Part shown: positions 10,920 to 22,257 of the stretch, piece after piece | How the letters are laid out: every line of letters starts with the position of its first letter | Position numbering within the stretch: position 1 is the stretch's first letter | Assembly (NCBI GenBank): GCA_015143295.1 | Contig: CM026565.1 | Coordinates: 10,724,041-10,788,040, forward strand | DNA: 64,000 nucleotides | Reading direction: 5' to 3' | Source of the DNA: Tetracentron sinense | Taxonomy: Eukaryota > Streptophyta > Magnoliopsida > Trochodendrales > Trochodendraceae | Translations under genes and position numbers: made by a program | Notes under the pieces: model-generated | Told to the model about the DNA's origin: nothing | The model's database searches: none | What the model saw: the letters and a program-made list of their open reading frames with translations, nothing else

Positions 10920-13440
10920 TAATGAAAAGGGGTGAGAATGTCCATGTGTTGGTGTGCAATTTGTAAAGCATGTGCAATGTGCGATGTAGTTGACATATGC
11001 GTATGCATGACATGCGATGAATATGAAAAACATGACTCGCTCTATAATCCAGTCTTGCTCTCGCTTCTTGATGACTTGAGATCCTAGGCTTTGCCTACTT
11101 TTGTTGGAGAGCTTGCTATAGTGAGATTGATTTCGAACAAGTCATAAGATACATTGAACACCGATTATAGATAAAAATAAAACCTTTTTGAAAACAAATG
11201 GCTTTTGAGTTTTTTAAAATAAGTGCTTTCTTTGCTTTTTGGTTTGTGAGGGGTTTACCCTTACTGAAGATTTTAATGCTTTGCCCCCATAGGGCAGGAT
11301 ATAGCAACGAGCAATGTTGATCTTCTGGGCTCAGCCAAGGAAGGTAGTTACTCAATTCTGACTTTATTGCATGCTGAATCTGGTCTTGCTTGGAGCCAAG
11401 GGCTTCAGATTACAAACGATGTTGAGTTCTTCATTCTGAGTTGCTTGCAGATATGTTGTCGGGGATCTGGGATAACTGTTGTCAGGATCCTGTTACCGGA
11501 GTTCAACTTTTCCCTTTTTTACCCTTGGAATGACCAAGTCTGGGGATAGCATAATTTTTGCGCAACGAGGCCGTTTCCGGTTTTCACTCATGCCTATGAA
11601 GTTGATTTACTTGTTCCCTTTTTTGCCCCTGATAACAACATCAGGGCTGGGCTCACATTATTTTTGTGCACCAGTGCCATTTCTGGTTTTCATTGGGCCT
11701 GCGATTTTCTGAGTCGAATTGTCCTCTCCTGTCATTGCTTGGTGGATTTGATACAGCTGTTGGATACTTGTCTGTCAATCTGCCAGTACTCTTAATCTCT
11801 GAAGGATCTAGGAGGACTTGAGATAGGACGAAACGTAGGATAGGGATCGATGATTTGGGACACCCTTATCGTTTTGAGCTTTCTTGAACAGTTTTGTAAA
11901 GCTTTGACCTTTGTCTTTTCTTTTGGTTCTCTTTTTTTTTTTTTTGCCTTTGGCTTTTGATTGCTTTTTCTTTTGAGACACTTTAGTTTGCTCAAGAAAG
12001 CTGATTGATTTGACCGCACCTGTTTTTCAGGCTGCCTACGTACCCTTTTCAGGATCAGGTCATGACGTAGTTCATGCATGTAAAAACTTTTGCATGGGGC
12101 GTCCCGCTACGAAGGTTTAGTAAAAGAAAGGCTATTAGGCTCAAAGGGCTAACTAGCAGTCTTCATGAATTTGATGGGTTATAAACAAGGAGGAATGGTG
12201 TGCCAAACATGGCCTTCTTTCATTTCCTAAAGTGACTAAGAGTACAGGCAGTTTCTTGACAAGATCTTGAGCATGGTGCTTTCTTTTGATCTAATCTATG
12301 AAGACAGGCTCTAGGAGGTCTTCGTCATCCATGCGGCTGAGTCGAAGAATATTCAGAGAATCTTTGACCAACCACATGGGCCTTCAAAGCTGGACATATT
12401 TTGCCCCTGGTATTGAATAAGCCGATGATTCTTGTGTAATGATGTGATCATATTCCTCTATGCTCTGACTTGTGGCTTTGGCTGATGTGGCAGCTTAATT
12501 GTCTGAGATGTACTAGAATTTGCTTTGCTTCCTCTGATTTTGTTCATACAAGTATCTATGGTTTGATAGCTTGACCTCTCGTATTGTGTAGTATTTCTTC
12601 AGTGTGAATGATCAAGCTTCAAATGGTGGCATTGCCTATGTCTTAGACTGCAAGATGTCTATCCTGATGATGCCCCAATCTGTTTAATGAATGCTCTGCT
12701 TGTATTGACGATTGGAAGCTTGAAATTGAGGGAGCGAATTGAGTGCTTCAAGAGATCATGCAAGCATACTGCAGGTAGTGTCCGTGCGGCCTCAACACTT
12801 GGCTTAGCAAGGTGCTAATCTTTGCATGCTTAGGGTCATTATTGAGCTTTCTCTTAATTGTTTGGCTCAGCGAGGTCGAAGGTCTCTTTTCGGGAGGTCC
12901 CTTTTTTCTTGCTTATTGACATATGCTGCCCCTGGGTACTATGAATTTGAAGTGGATGGCTTGGTGAATGTTTGGGGCAATCCCTCATTAGACCAACAAG
13001 CTTAGTTAGCACGGGAAACTCCCTTTTTTTTTGGGCTTCAGATTACTAGCTCTTTCCGAGAAGATTTAGGTCATACTCATGAACCTTTTTTGGCATTTTT
13101 CAAAAAGGTTGAGTCATGCTTAAAACAGTACCATTTTATAGAAAAGGACTATACAAGATTGACTAAAAAAGGGAATTTTTCAGACTTCCTTGACCCACTG
13201 GGGCCAACAAAAACCAAAAAGAAACTTGAACAGACGAAGTTTGAAACATGGTCTGATTAATCTCAGGTAGCAAGCTTGCTGGTGATGCTTCAATCATCTC
13301 TTCTGTTTGGAAGTTAGATGGTACAGAGGCAACTCATAGGGTCGAAGAAGGGATGGATGGACCTGTTTTTCGTGAAAAAGGGTACCCAATTCCAAGGATG
13401 ATATTTGGTCTATTATAATATCGCTTGGTCATATTCAAAT
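10920..13440. other. TR-GAG internal region with no supported gene (copy 1)
   Basis: About 2.5 kb between the repeats and the gag remnant. Small open frames (for example 11792-12079 on minus, Lys/Glu-rich because of a poly-T tract) show no recognisable domain and are not periodic. Read on the minus strand this is where pol would lie; neither RT, RNase H nor integrase motifs are visible. Confidence 0.6.
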
Positions 13441-13950
13441 CTTGGAATACATGCTTCAAAAGCATACATCGGTCAGTGTCATGCCCAATGGCTTGATGGA
13501 ATGAACAATACTGGTCATGCGAAAACCGGGTGAGGACGGGTTGGTGGTGGTGTAGGATCTCGAGGCTGAACCAGGGTCTTCGGTATGAGCAAGGATAAAA
13601 AGTTGGTTGAGCTTACACGGTAGTGGGGTAAAGTTTTTGGGTAACGTCCGCACTGTTGTGGTGTGAGAACTGGGTTTGGTTTTGGTGATGTTCTCTGTCG
13701 ATGATCTGGAGTGGTTAGGTTTTGCCCCTGTACTTTGGAATCCATTCAGAAAGATAGGCGGGACGTACACTCAGAAGGGCTCTGAGCTCTTTCCCTGCGA
13801 GGCAAGGGTTTCTATGACCTCTGACAATTTAATGCTTCCTCACGCTCCATTCTTCAAATGCTGCTCTGGATCGTTGCTGGAAAGAAGAAATGAGAAACTA
13901 GAGCGAGTTGACGTAGACATTAGACTCAAAGATGAAATGATGTGTACGTA
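13440..13950 (-). pseudogene. Tat-type gag C-terminal remnant, indel-ridden (copy 1)
   Basis: The reading is split over frames but keeps NFTPLPCKLNQL and fragments of the Pro-rich hinge and zinc-knuckle region. The intact counterpart in copy 2 is 41373-41936. The differences are mainly single-base insertions and deletions rather than substitutions, unlike the rest of the duplication, so sequence error near the gap is as likely as biological decay. Confidence 0.7.
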
Positions 13951-15769
13951 TGACATGATAACTGAAAGGATGGTACACATCATGCAGACATTGAAAGAAG
14001 ATGACAAGAGCGCATAAATGCGGAGATTGTGAATACAGGAGATGAGATCAGCCACGATGGTGTGCAAAGACCGGTTGATGGACCAATTTCATTACAAAAT
14101 GAACAACATTCGGTTGATACAAGGATGAAGGATGGGGAGTGCGGAGTGTTGTGTGCTTTGGGTCGGATCATTACTGATTCAATAAAGAGGTAAAACATGA
14201 AAGCACGTGTATGCCTGATCTGTGATTTTGGTCTAGGGCATTGATGTGAGGTTGGACCTATTTGTTTTTGCTAGCATGATTAGTTATTAGCCTAGGGGAA
14301 TCCCTGTGGCGTGATGAAATTACCAATTTTGAAGACGTGCCAATGTGATATTGATGCAGTATGGATAGATTGTATATACCTGATGACTGGAATTTTGAGC
14401 ATAAATTTTGCTTTTGAACGAAATGCGCATTCAAGAGACTCCCATGATGACTGTGATGCTGGCACAAATGAATGAAACAGGGCAACCCAGCACTGACTTT
14501 TGCCTGCAATTAACGCGAATGAATTTCCTTTCTCAATGTGATCGATATGTGCCCTCCACCCATTGCCTCCCAATATGAGTTGAATGTCAACTAGGCTCAC
14601 ACAGCACCCCCACACGCACCAAGCCAAATGGAATGACCTGGATTACACACAGTTATTGGTAAAATGGTTTAAATGGACACCCCCAGCCGTCAGGCCGTCA
14701 GCGTGCGGGTACTTGATGTGTGATTCGACGCCCGGCGGCCTAAGCTGTGATGTAACGACTGTTAGCACCACCGCAACTAGCCTTTGCCTCAAACCCTCGG
14801 GCTTTAGTCGCACCAGCACCCACCGGTAGGTGTTTTTTTCCTTTGTGAAGATGGATGTTGGGTATTGATGGTCACAATACTTGACTAACCAAAAAACATG
14901 GTCGATGTAATCGAAGCTTGATGGGTGGTATGGATTGGTCAAATCATGACCCCTCAAAAACCGAGTGAGTAACTAGAAGCTGGCTGGCTGTTTAGGATTG
15001 GTATTAATCAAAATACTGACCTACTATACTTAAACAACACCACAACTCGCCTAGCCCAGCTGTTAACTATTGTATAACCCCCTACCTGGGGATGGCGCCC
15101 TTGGATGAGGAGTCTTTATCTCTCGAAGACTTATAATGTTGACCTTAAAACAATTCTATTTCTAATCTGAGTTAGACGTAACAGTCAGTTAGAGGGATGG
15201 GTTGGTAGGGATAATTCAAAATAATTTGACTTCAAAAACGTGAGCGCTTACGAATCATAAACCTTAGAAAAATGGAATGAGGCAGGTAATCAAAATAAAT
15301 TTTGACTCAACAAACCTGATTATTCGATGTAATAGGAAATATGGAGCTTCACGTGCTTGTAGGCTCCCAGTTGTGAGATGTGATATTCCACGACCACTGC
15401 GTCTGAATCGAATGGAATGAACAGAATTAACTATTTTAGGGTGAGCTAATGCAAGTGTGTAACCATGGGGTGCGTCGGAAGGAGTCATTCATTATTTGGG
15501 TGGTAGGGAAACCAGAGAAGAAATGGGTTAGAAAAAATGGACAAATGAGAGACCATACAACCCTTTATGATGGGTGGTGGTGCCACTGACGAGAGGGGAA
15601 TCTAGGGTATAGCCTCACAATCTGTTGAGTGCTAAGAGTGTTAGGGTTCACACCTCTCTTTGTAGAGACCCCGAATCTTTGAGAATGGCTAGGCGGGTAT
15701 GATTAGGAACACCACCATCGGGTGATAAGGGAGCGAAGCTATGTTCAGTCTATAATAAGTGAAAATAGA
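13951..15769 (-). other. TR-GAG leader region, low-quality or rearranged (copy 1)
   Basis: This corresponds to 41950-43640. Phrases such as AAAATAAATTTTGAC and the GTTAGGGTTCACACC block survive, but the about 72-bp leader array of copy 2 (42640-43290) is missing, and 14580-14830 contains GC-rich sequence with no counterpart in copy 2. No gene supported. Confidence 0.55.
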
Positions 15770-15869
15770 NNNNNNNNNNNNNNNNNNNNNNNNNNNNNNN
15801 NNNNNNNNNNNNNNNNNNNNNNNNNNNNNNNNNNNNNNNNNNNNNNNNNNNNNNNNNNNNNNNNNNNNN
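15770..15869. other. Assembly gap, exactly 100 N
   Basis: A run of 100 N, the conventional placeholder for a scaffold join of unknown size. Sequence on both sides is atypical (indel-ridden to the left, unclassified GC-richer sequence to the right). Confidence 0.99.
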
Positions 15870-16719
15870 TCCTAATCGCTTTTCCTCACAAAGTTCCCTT
15901 GACAGGTCCTCCTGGCTGGGATTTACCCAGCATGGCGGGGAAGGATGTCAAGATGGAGCCTGTGCGCTCTGAGTGAGGTTGCGACATCCAGGAGGCGGGC
16001 TATGGATTGTTAAAGGGCCGCAATGCAATGGAACCTGTTTTCTTTACTTATGTTCCCCTGTGGAGGAAGTAAGCAGAGGCGGGTGGTGGGGGGGGGTTTG
16101 ACATGGTTGTGTTTCTCTCCCGGGAGCTTCTTCTATTGAGTTGACAATCGGAAGATCACGTTTTTGGATTGGAGCCGATGACTCATCATTGTGGAATGGT
16201 TGGCTATGGACCGGTGGTAAGGATCACTCTTACTAATTCATGTCAGTGGTGTCTTCCAGGACGGGGCCGTATAGTTGTTATAATTCCGGTAGAACCCTCC
16301 AAAGTTGCAGAAATGTCCATCTGGGGCGCATGAAGCACGCCGCTACAGAACTGTCGCTCTACCCGTGCGCTCGACCCCTTAAGGCACCGGACCGCTCTCC
16401 GCGCCACAGATTGCGACGACTCTAGGGCGGTGCGCGTGTTTGCAAGTTGCCTCCCAGATTCTGCTTCGACAGTGGAGTCGCTCCCCCGTGTGTATAGTGT
16501 TTTGTGATTCCCAATATACTCCGTGGTGGAACTCGGTGAAGGGTGTCTTAACTGCAAGGCCGCCGAGCAGCGTACGCCGACTGCTCGTTCGTCCTCGCTG
16601 TGTGAACTTCACCGTTTTTCGGAGAATCAGCACACCACGGAAGATGAAACAGGCATGCTGACGCTTTTTGGCGTTCTACCTCTCATGGTGCAGGGCTGAC
16701 GAGGCCTAGGCTATTCTGA
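15870..16719. other. Unclassified, GC-richer sequence next to the gap
   Basis: No protein domain, repeat match or splice structure recognised in either strand. It is visibly richer in G/C and CpG than its neighbours (16240-16620 especially), includes a GGGGGGG run near 16090, and ends where the Tat integrase frame opens at 16720. In an intact Tat element this place would hold RT and RNase H; none of their motifs are seen. It could be rearranged pol, a foreign insert or unreliable sequence. Confidence 0.4.
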
Positions 16720-18042
16720 TGGTTCCAAGAGTATCCTTCAATAACTCTTCAGGCACAGCGAGAAGTATTTTTTGTCAATCCAGTTCCGAGCTGGATGACA
16801 GGGCTTGTGGCTTATCTAAAGGATGGAGTTCTTCCTATCAGTGTGAAGGAGTCGAGGTGCATTTTGTTCAAGGCACCTCGTTATGCCTTGGTGCAAGGAG
16901 AGTTGTTCAGGAAGTCTTTTGGTGGGCCTTTGTTGAAATGTGTTCATCCTGCAGATGTGGAGAGAATACTTGCTGAGTTGCATGAAGGTATATGTGGTAT
17001 TCATTCAGGCGGGAGAACCATTGCCCATCGAGCTCTGGGGCAAGGTTACTTCTGGTCTTACATGTAGGTTGATGCTCAGAAGTATGTGAAGAAATGCAGC
17101 CAGTGCCAGCGGTTTGCTCGTTTGATTCATGCTCCGGCTCAAGAGCTCAGCACTATGTCCCAGCCTTGGCCATTTGCGCGTTGGGGACTTGATATTGTAG
17201 GACCTTTCCCTAGGGCTCTAGGGAATCTGATCTTTCTTCTAGTGGCAACTGATTACTTCTCTCGTTGGATTGAAGCTGTTCCTCTGGCTCGTATCAGAGA
17301 GCAAGAAGTGAAGAAGTTCTTGTGGGAGCATATCATCTGCAGATTTGGCATACCGCAGTCCATCATTACTGACAACGGGAAGCAGTTTTCAGGACGTTTG
17401 ATTGCCAACTTTTGCAGCGAGCTGAAGATCAAGCATGTTTTCTCTTCCCCATATTATCCTCAGGGGAATGGATTGGTCGAGGTAGCCAATAAGAATATTC
17501 TCAATGCCTTGAAGAGAAGACTGGAAGATTCGAAGGGGAAGTGGACCGCCGAGCTGCACAACGTTTTGTGGGGATACAGAACAACTCCGAGGAGTCCTAC
17601 CAATGAAACTCCCTTCTCTCTAGCGTAAGGCATGGAAGCTGTCATTCCTACTGAGATCAGTTTGCCTACAGTGCGTTCCTGGCACAACAAGAAGAAGGAT
17701 GGAGGGAAAGATCAGAACACAGAGCTTATGGCTATTCATCTCGATCTGCTAGAAGAGAAGCGAGAAGATGCCAGCATTCAGATGAGGAGATATCAACAAC
17801 GATTGAGGAAAGCCTACAACAAGAAAGTACAACGGAGAGTGCTGCAGGTCAGTGATCTCGTTCTCCGAAGAGTGTTCAAGAACACGAGAGAGCTTAACAG
17901 TGGCAAGTTGGGACCTAACTGGGAAGGGCCTTATATCGTAGAGCGATTGGAAAGTCCTGGAGTCTGTTACTTGAAAGACTTACAAGGTAACCTCATCTCA
18001 AAATCCTGGAACATTATGAATTTGAGGCAATTCTTTCAATAG
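16720..18042 (+). pseudogene. Ty3/gypsy Tat-lineage integrase region of pol, two in-frame stops
   Basis: One continuous frame holds the linker after RNase H (SWMTGLVAYLKDG), the integrase HHCC finger (HEGICGIHSGG then CSQCQRF) and the DDE core: D in WGLDIVGPF, D in TDNGKQF, E in GNGLVEVANKN. The GYRTTPRSPTNETPFSLA block and GPNWEGPYIV C-terminal domain follow, ending in TAG at 18040-18042. The frame is broken only by TAG (17065-17067, a usual Trp site) and TAA (17626-17628, a usual Tyr site). Catalytic residues are kept. Protease, RT and RNase H are missing upstream. It belongs with the 3' LTR at 22137-22952. Confidence 0.93.
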
Positions 18043-18415
18043 AATCTATGATATGCTACTACCTGCATCGTTGTGCTTACAAGTTTTTAGTGATTTTACA
18101 TAATCATAGTGCTCATATTTCAACATATGACTTGCAATATTATGCGCCTGCTCATTGTCTACACTATTCTCTGTCTGGTTCATCGGTGTAATATTGTGAA
18201 TGTTTTGCAAGTAATTCAAATAAAATTTTGACTGAACAACCTACTCATAATGAACACGAGTGGCTTATATAAGGATGTCATCTGAGCAAATCCAGTGGCT
18301 TATCCTAATGACATCCTCTGAGCATGTGCTTCGAAACTGAGTAACATTGTGTTCATCATATGAATTTTATTTGTCAGATTGCATTCACAGTGAACTATGC
18401 GAATGATGTATCTGG
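18043..18415. other. Spacer after Tat pol, no gene
   Basis: AT-rich sequence with no supported frame; it leads into the minisatellite of the pol-to-LTR spacer. Confidence 0.6.
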
Positions 18416-18730
18416 ATTAGTGCTTGCTCGTAGTACTTTGCTCGTAGTGCTTGCTCGTAGTGCTTTGCTCGTAGTGCTTGCTCGTAGTGTTTGATCGTAG
18501 TGCTTGTTCGTAGTGCTTGCTCGTAGTGCTTTGCTCGTGGTGCTATATTCGTAGTGCTTTGCTCGTAGTGCTTGCTCGTAGTGCTTTGCTCGTGGTGCTA
18601 TATTCGTAGTGCTTGTCCGTAGTGTTTGCTCGTAGTACTTTGCTCGTAGTGCTCTATTCGTGGTGCTCGTTCGTAGTGCCTAGATCGTAGTGCTCTACTC
18701 GTAGTGTTCTGTTCGTAGTGCTTTGATCGA
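18416..18730. repeat. GCTCGTAGT minisatellite
   Basis: More than 20 irregular units of TTGCTCGTAGTGC with TTCGTAGTGCT and TCGTGGTGCTATA variants, units 12-16 bp. It is confined to the pol-to-LTR spacer of the Tat element. Confidence 0.9.
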
Positions 18731-19836
18731 ATTAATTTGTTTAAGTATGTGCATCAATTATGATTTTCACCCTCATACATACATTCACATAGTAAAGTGC
18801 CATATTCACATCAGTGCTAACTGTGAAAATTAATTCAACTACTTGTGTTGTGTTGTTTGTGCATACGTTGTGCTACGTTACGAGGAGGAAAGAAACACGT
18901 ACATAAGAAAGGAGTGATCCATTCATACAGAAGGCCCATTTCTGGGCAATCACAGCAACGAACTCCCATAAGAGGGAAAAAAAAGAGTTTACATCATTCA
19001 AAAAGAGAAACAGAAATATGAAGAGGAGCAGCAGATCAGACGAGCTCAAGGTCAGCATCTGTCGTCGTTGCAGCAGGGGCAGGAGTAGAGGCTTCAGCAG
19101 TTGGGGTTTCCACTGGAGTAGCTTCATCGGCAGCAGCAGGAACTTCGGGAGCAGCTGGCTCGAAGTACGGCTCAGCAGGGAGGGGTGCAGGACCTTCGAG
19201 AGAGTAAGGTTGCTCGATGCCTTGGACCTCGGCCTCGTTGTCTAGCTCGATCAAGTCTTTGCTCTGAAGCTCGGAGAGCGTGATGGCGTCCTCTTCATTG
19301 TCTTCTTTCAGACAGCCTTGTTGGCGGAGCGATTCGAGTACCTCTTTCTCGGTCTCTGCCCGATCCTTGTCCAAGAGCGTGTTCAGCTGAGACTGATAGT
19401 GTTGTTGTAATCTCAGGGTCACGGACCTCTCGGTGGTCTCTTGAGCTTTCTTGGCCTCCTCGAGATCCTCCGCCAGTGCTGTCCTGGCTGCCTTAGTTTC
19501 CTCCAGCTGTCTGCCCAAAGCTTGGGAGACGTGCTCCAGTTCGCTGATGCGTAGAACAACGTTCTCTACCTCCTGTTTGGCCTTCTTCTCGGCCTCCTTT
19601 GCTGATCATGTCTCAGCCTCAGCTTTTTCTTGTGCCTTGGTGGCAGCTTTCAACTTCCCCTCAACGCGAACAGCGTCAGCTTTGGCTTGAGACAGATCAA
19701 AGTCTGCCTTGAGTCTCTCTTCGACGAGAGTCTTCTCCAGCGTCTCAGTCCTGCCTTTCCAGTAGTTGATCCCATCTCGGAGGTGATTGTAGCTATATTG
19801 GCTACGATCACAGAGTTCTTGCACGAGCACGTTCAT

Positions 19837-19920
19837 CTGCAAGGAAGTGTCCGGGCGTTAGCACAACGAGGAGTAAAATTTCAGCAGTAGAGTAAGAAGA
19901 AGAGGAAGTGAGAAACTTAC
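19837..19920 (-). other. Intron 2 of the antisense extra ORF
   Basis: Donor GCGACA/GTAAGT and acceptor CCTTGCAG/ATGAAC, 84 bp, with a pyrimidine-rich stretch. It joins SVAT to MNVLVQELCDR in phase 0. Both sites are strong plant consensus matches. Confidence 0.82.
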
Positions 19921-20780
19921 TGTCGCCACAGACTGGCAGGCGGCGTAGGACAGATCGGTCAGATGGAGTTTGCCGACGTCAGCGATGTCTCGGGGCAACC
20001 TCATTGCATGAGTCAGAGCTCGGGCGGTCTTCTCCGAACTCTGCACCGAGTCGTTCACAGTCGGTATCCCGTACCGAGAGAAGTCGGGCGACCAGTCCGG
20101 AACGCTCGTCGGTAGCATACGAGTTGGAAGACTCGTTGTGCCAGCTTCCGTTGCGGCCAGGGCAATCACGGTGGAACTCGTGCTGGCTGGGGCAGTTGCA
20201 GCTCGAGAGGGGGTAGGTGCCGAGCTGGCTTCGGGCACCGCCGTTGTCACCTCTGCTCCTGGAATCGTTGCAGGAACGACAGAGGTGGAGGGGGGAGCAG
20301 CAATGGCTGCGTTATCTTTCTCCAGGCGTTTGTCCGCCTTCGCTTTCTTTCTGGCCTCGTACTCGGCCTGGGTCGGCATCTTTCTTTTCGGGTCAGCAAT
20401 CGCTGTGCCCTTGGAAGGAGGGTTCCTCTTCTTTAACGGTGGTGGCGGTGGTGGCAGCTGAACCGCAGGGCGAGCAGACCTTGGCTTCCTGCTCAGCGGA
20501 GGTAGATCTGTGCCGGCCATGTCTTCTTCTTCTTCTTCGGCTGGGATAATTGCTGGTGAAGGTGCAGAAGTAGAAGCACCTGGATGCTGTTGCTGTTGCT
20601 GTTGTTGTGGTTGTTGTTGTCGTCGTTGGGCAGTCGCAGTAGGAGTGCTGAAGGCGACCCACGTGTCAGGCTCCAGTGGTTTCCACCGGATGTATTCCCC
20701 ACCTCGAGCACGGCTGATACCGGTAAGAAGGCCTTCTTCTTCTGGGGCCAACTTCTTGTATGGGATCTTCTTTGTGTCAA

Positions 20781-20902
20781 CTGTACACAGAAAAGCAGAA
20801 TGAGTACAACGAGAGTTAGCAGGACGAAAGCATACAATGTACAGCGAAAACAGAGTCAGAACAGTGGAGCACAATGAACAACGGACGACCGTAGTAGTAT
20901 AC
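20781..20902 (-). other. Intron 1 of the antisense extra ORF
   Basis: Donor AAGCAG/GTATAC at 20903/20902 and acceptor TGTGTACAG/TTGAC at 20781/20780; 122 bp. Joining gives GTT (Val) across the junction and keeps the frame into DTKKIPYKK. Confidence 0.75.
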
Positions 20903-21522
20903 CTGCTTCCGCTCGAAAGACATTAGGGACCGTGGAATTCTCTGCTTTCCAACCGCCAGAGACAACGAAAGGAATGACTTTCCACCCTCTTTCTCTATCG
21001 AGAATACCTGAGACGAGCTCTGGATATCGAGGTTTCTTGTTCCACGAGTAGTAGGAGAACAAACCATCGTCACTGCCTCGGCATCTGACAGCATGGCAGA
21101 AGTGGAATAGATGCTTAGCCTCTATTGAGTAACCGTCCTTGATGAATTTGATCATCATAGACATATTTGTGGAAGCTCCGATGCATTTGTCCCAGTACGA
21201 GTTGCAGGGCGGACAGAACGTCATCCAGGACGGGATGGAGAGGAAAGCGGAGGCCAGCCTCGAGCTGGGAGAGGTAGACGATGGTACAAGCAGAACGCCT
21301 ATCAATGAGAGCGTCATCTCGCTTGAAGTGGAGATTGACGTTGGAAGGGAAGTCGAAACGTTCCCTGTAGTGGTTCAGATGTGCCAACTGGTGCTGGCGA
21401 AGAACTGAGGATTTTTCGATGTAGGCACCATGAGGTGCGCTACCTGTGCAACTGGCCTCATCTTCAGAAGGGCCTCTAACCTCCTCTAACCTAGCGGGTT
21501 CTACGGGAATGTTGGCAGCCAT

Positions 21523-22121
21523 AGTGATTGGAAGAAATAGCGAGAGGAACGAAGAACAGTGAACAGAGCATGGAGAGTACGCAGAGCGGAATCACTCCAA
21601 GAACCAGAGAAGAAAAGAGAGGGAGAAACAGTAAGAAATATTAAGGGAAATGATGAAGAGCGTACCGAACAGAAGACGACTGAGAGACTGTTGAGAGCTT
21701 GAGGAAGATGAACTTTCGTTTGAGAAAAAATTCGGCAGAGTAACAGTGCTTGAAGGAACAGGGTGAAAGAGAAGGAGTATTCGTTGGGGATTTTATAGGC
21801 ATCTCAGATTTGTGAAACTACAGCACTACCCTTCATCAGAGCCGTACACCTGTGTCAAAGGGGAGAAGAGCAGTGGCAAGATCGTCTTTTCACCAAAAGA
21901 GAGTAACCGTCAGAGTTATTAAAGCATTTTGAAATTTGAATCGGCCATGATGACAGCCTGTCCGCATTAAAGAGACGTGACGGTTCGCACGCGTAACCAG
22001 CTGGCGTGAACGGTCGACCTTCTTAGCAAGCGTTTTAAACACGCAACGTTACATCTTCTGGAGCAGTGCCAGGTATGATCTTTTTGTCCGTTTATGACGC
22101 TTCGAACTACGTTCCAAGCAT
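21523..22121. other. Spacer between antisense ORF start and polypurine tract
   Basis: No gene. On the minus strand this would be the promoter and 5' leader of the antisense ORF: TATAAAATCCCC at 21790-21801 (minus) lies about 270 bp upstream of its ATG. Confidence 0.5.
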
Positions 22122-22136
22122 CATAAAGGGGCAAAT
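22122..22136 (+). promoter_or_regulatory. Polypurine tract of the Tat element
   Basis: ATAAAGGGGCAAAT stands directly before the LTR start TGTAACGG at 22137, as expected for the plus-strand primer. Confidence 0.85.
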
Positions 22137-22257
22137 TGTAACGGATAAAATTCGTAAAATCAACCTAGCGTTGGAGAACGAGCTCGTTTTTGTTGTTTTG
22201 TTCACGAAAGTGACACGTGGACACGAGTTGGGGTCACGTGCTTAAAATAGAGGGATC

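Larger units (their letters stand above)
1..13200 (+). repeat. Segmental duplication, copy 1 (well-aligned part)
   Basis: This stretch matches 28204-41235 nearly base for base in the same order and orientation, with scattered single-base differences (about 10 in one 540-bp stretch compared by eye) and array-length changes. Position 1 corresponds to 28204, 4380 to 32593 and 11367 to 39402. The match already exists at base 1, so the duplication probably extends left of the window. After about 13200 the match continues but fills with small indels up to the N gap. Confidence 0.93.
5191..15769 (-). mobile_element. TR-GAG-like Tat/Ogre-type element, copy 1, truncated by the assembly gap
   Basis: This holds the 3' LTR (5191-7540), polypurine tract and internal region of the element seen complete at 33403-46641. 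Left flank CTCAT (5186-5190) corresponds to the CTCCT target-site duplication of copy 2 with one change. The gag remnant and leader (13200-15769) are recognisable but full of indels relative to copy 2, and the primer-binding site and 5' LTR are missing at the 100-N gap. No pol was found. Confidence 0.82.
19036..21522 (-). pseudogene. Antisense extra ORF of Tat element (Transposase_28-like plus coiled coil), three exons
   Basis: Exon 1 runs 21522 to 20903, intron 1 is 20902-20781 (GT-AG, phase 1), exon 2 is 20780-19921, intron 2 is 19920-19837 (GT-AG, phase 0), and exon 3 is 19836 to a stop at about 19036. The exon joins restore the frame exactly. Exon 1 contains LRFPLHPVLDDVLSAL and later LVSGILDRERGWK with VVSGGW, the layout of the plant Transposase_28 (gypsy-type) domain. 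Exon 2 is low-complexity (Gln tract, acidic EEEEED, polyPro, basic KKAKADK). Exon 3 is a long coiled coil (ELCDRSQYSYN onward) with an Ala/Pro tail. Defects: a net 1-bp frameshift near 21200 and TGA at 19606-19608. The role is unknown; it may act in regulation of the element. Confidence 0.8.

Noticed and set aside
16240-16661. Possible bacterial or host gene in the GC-rich stretch
   Set aside because: Frames on both strands are short, overlapping and without any recognisable motif.
20510-20877. Leu/Cys-rich frames on the plus strand
   Set aside because: Shadows of the Gln tract and low-complexity exon of the antisense ORF.
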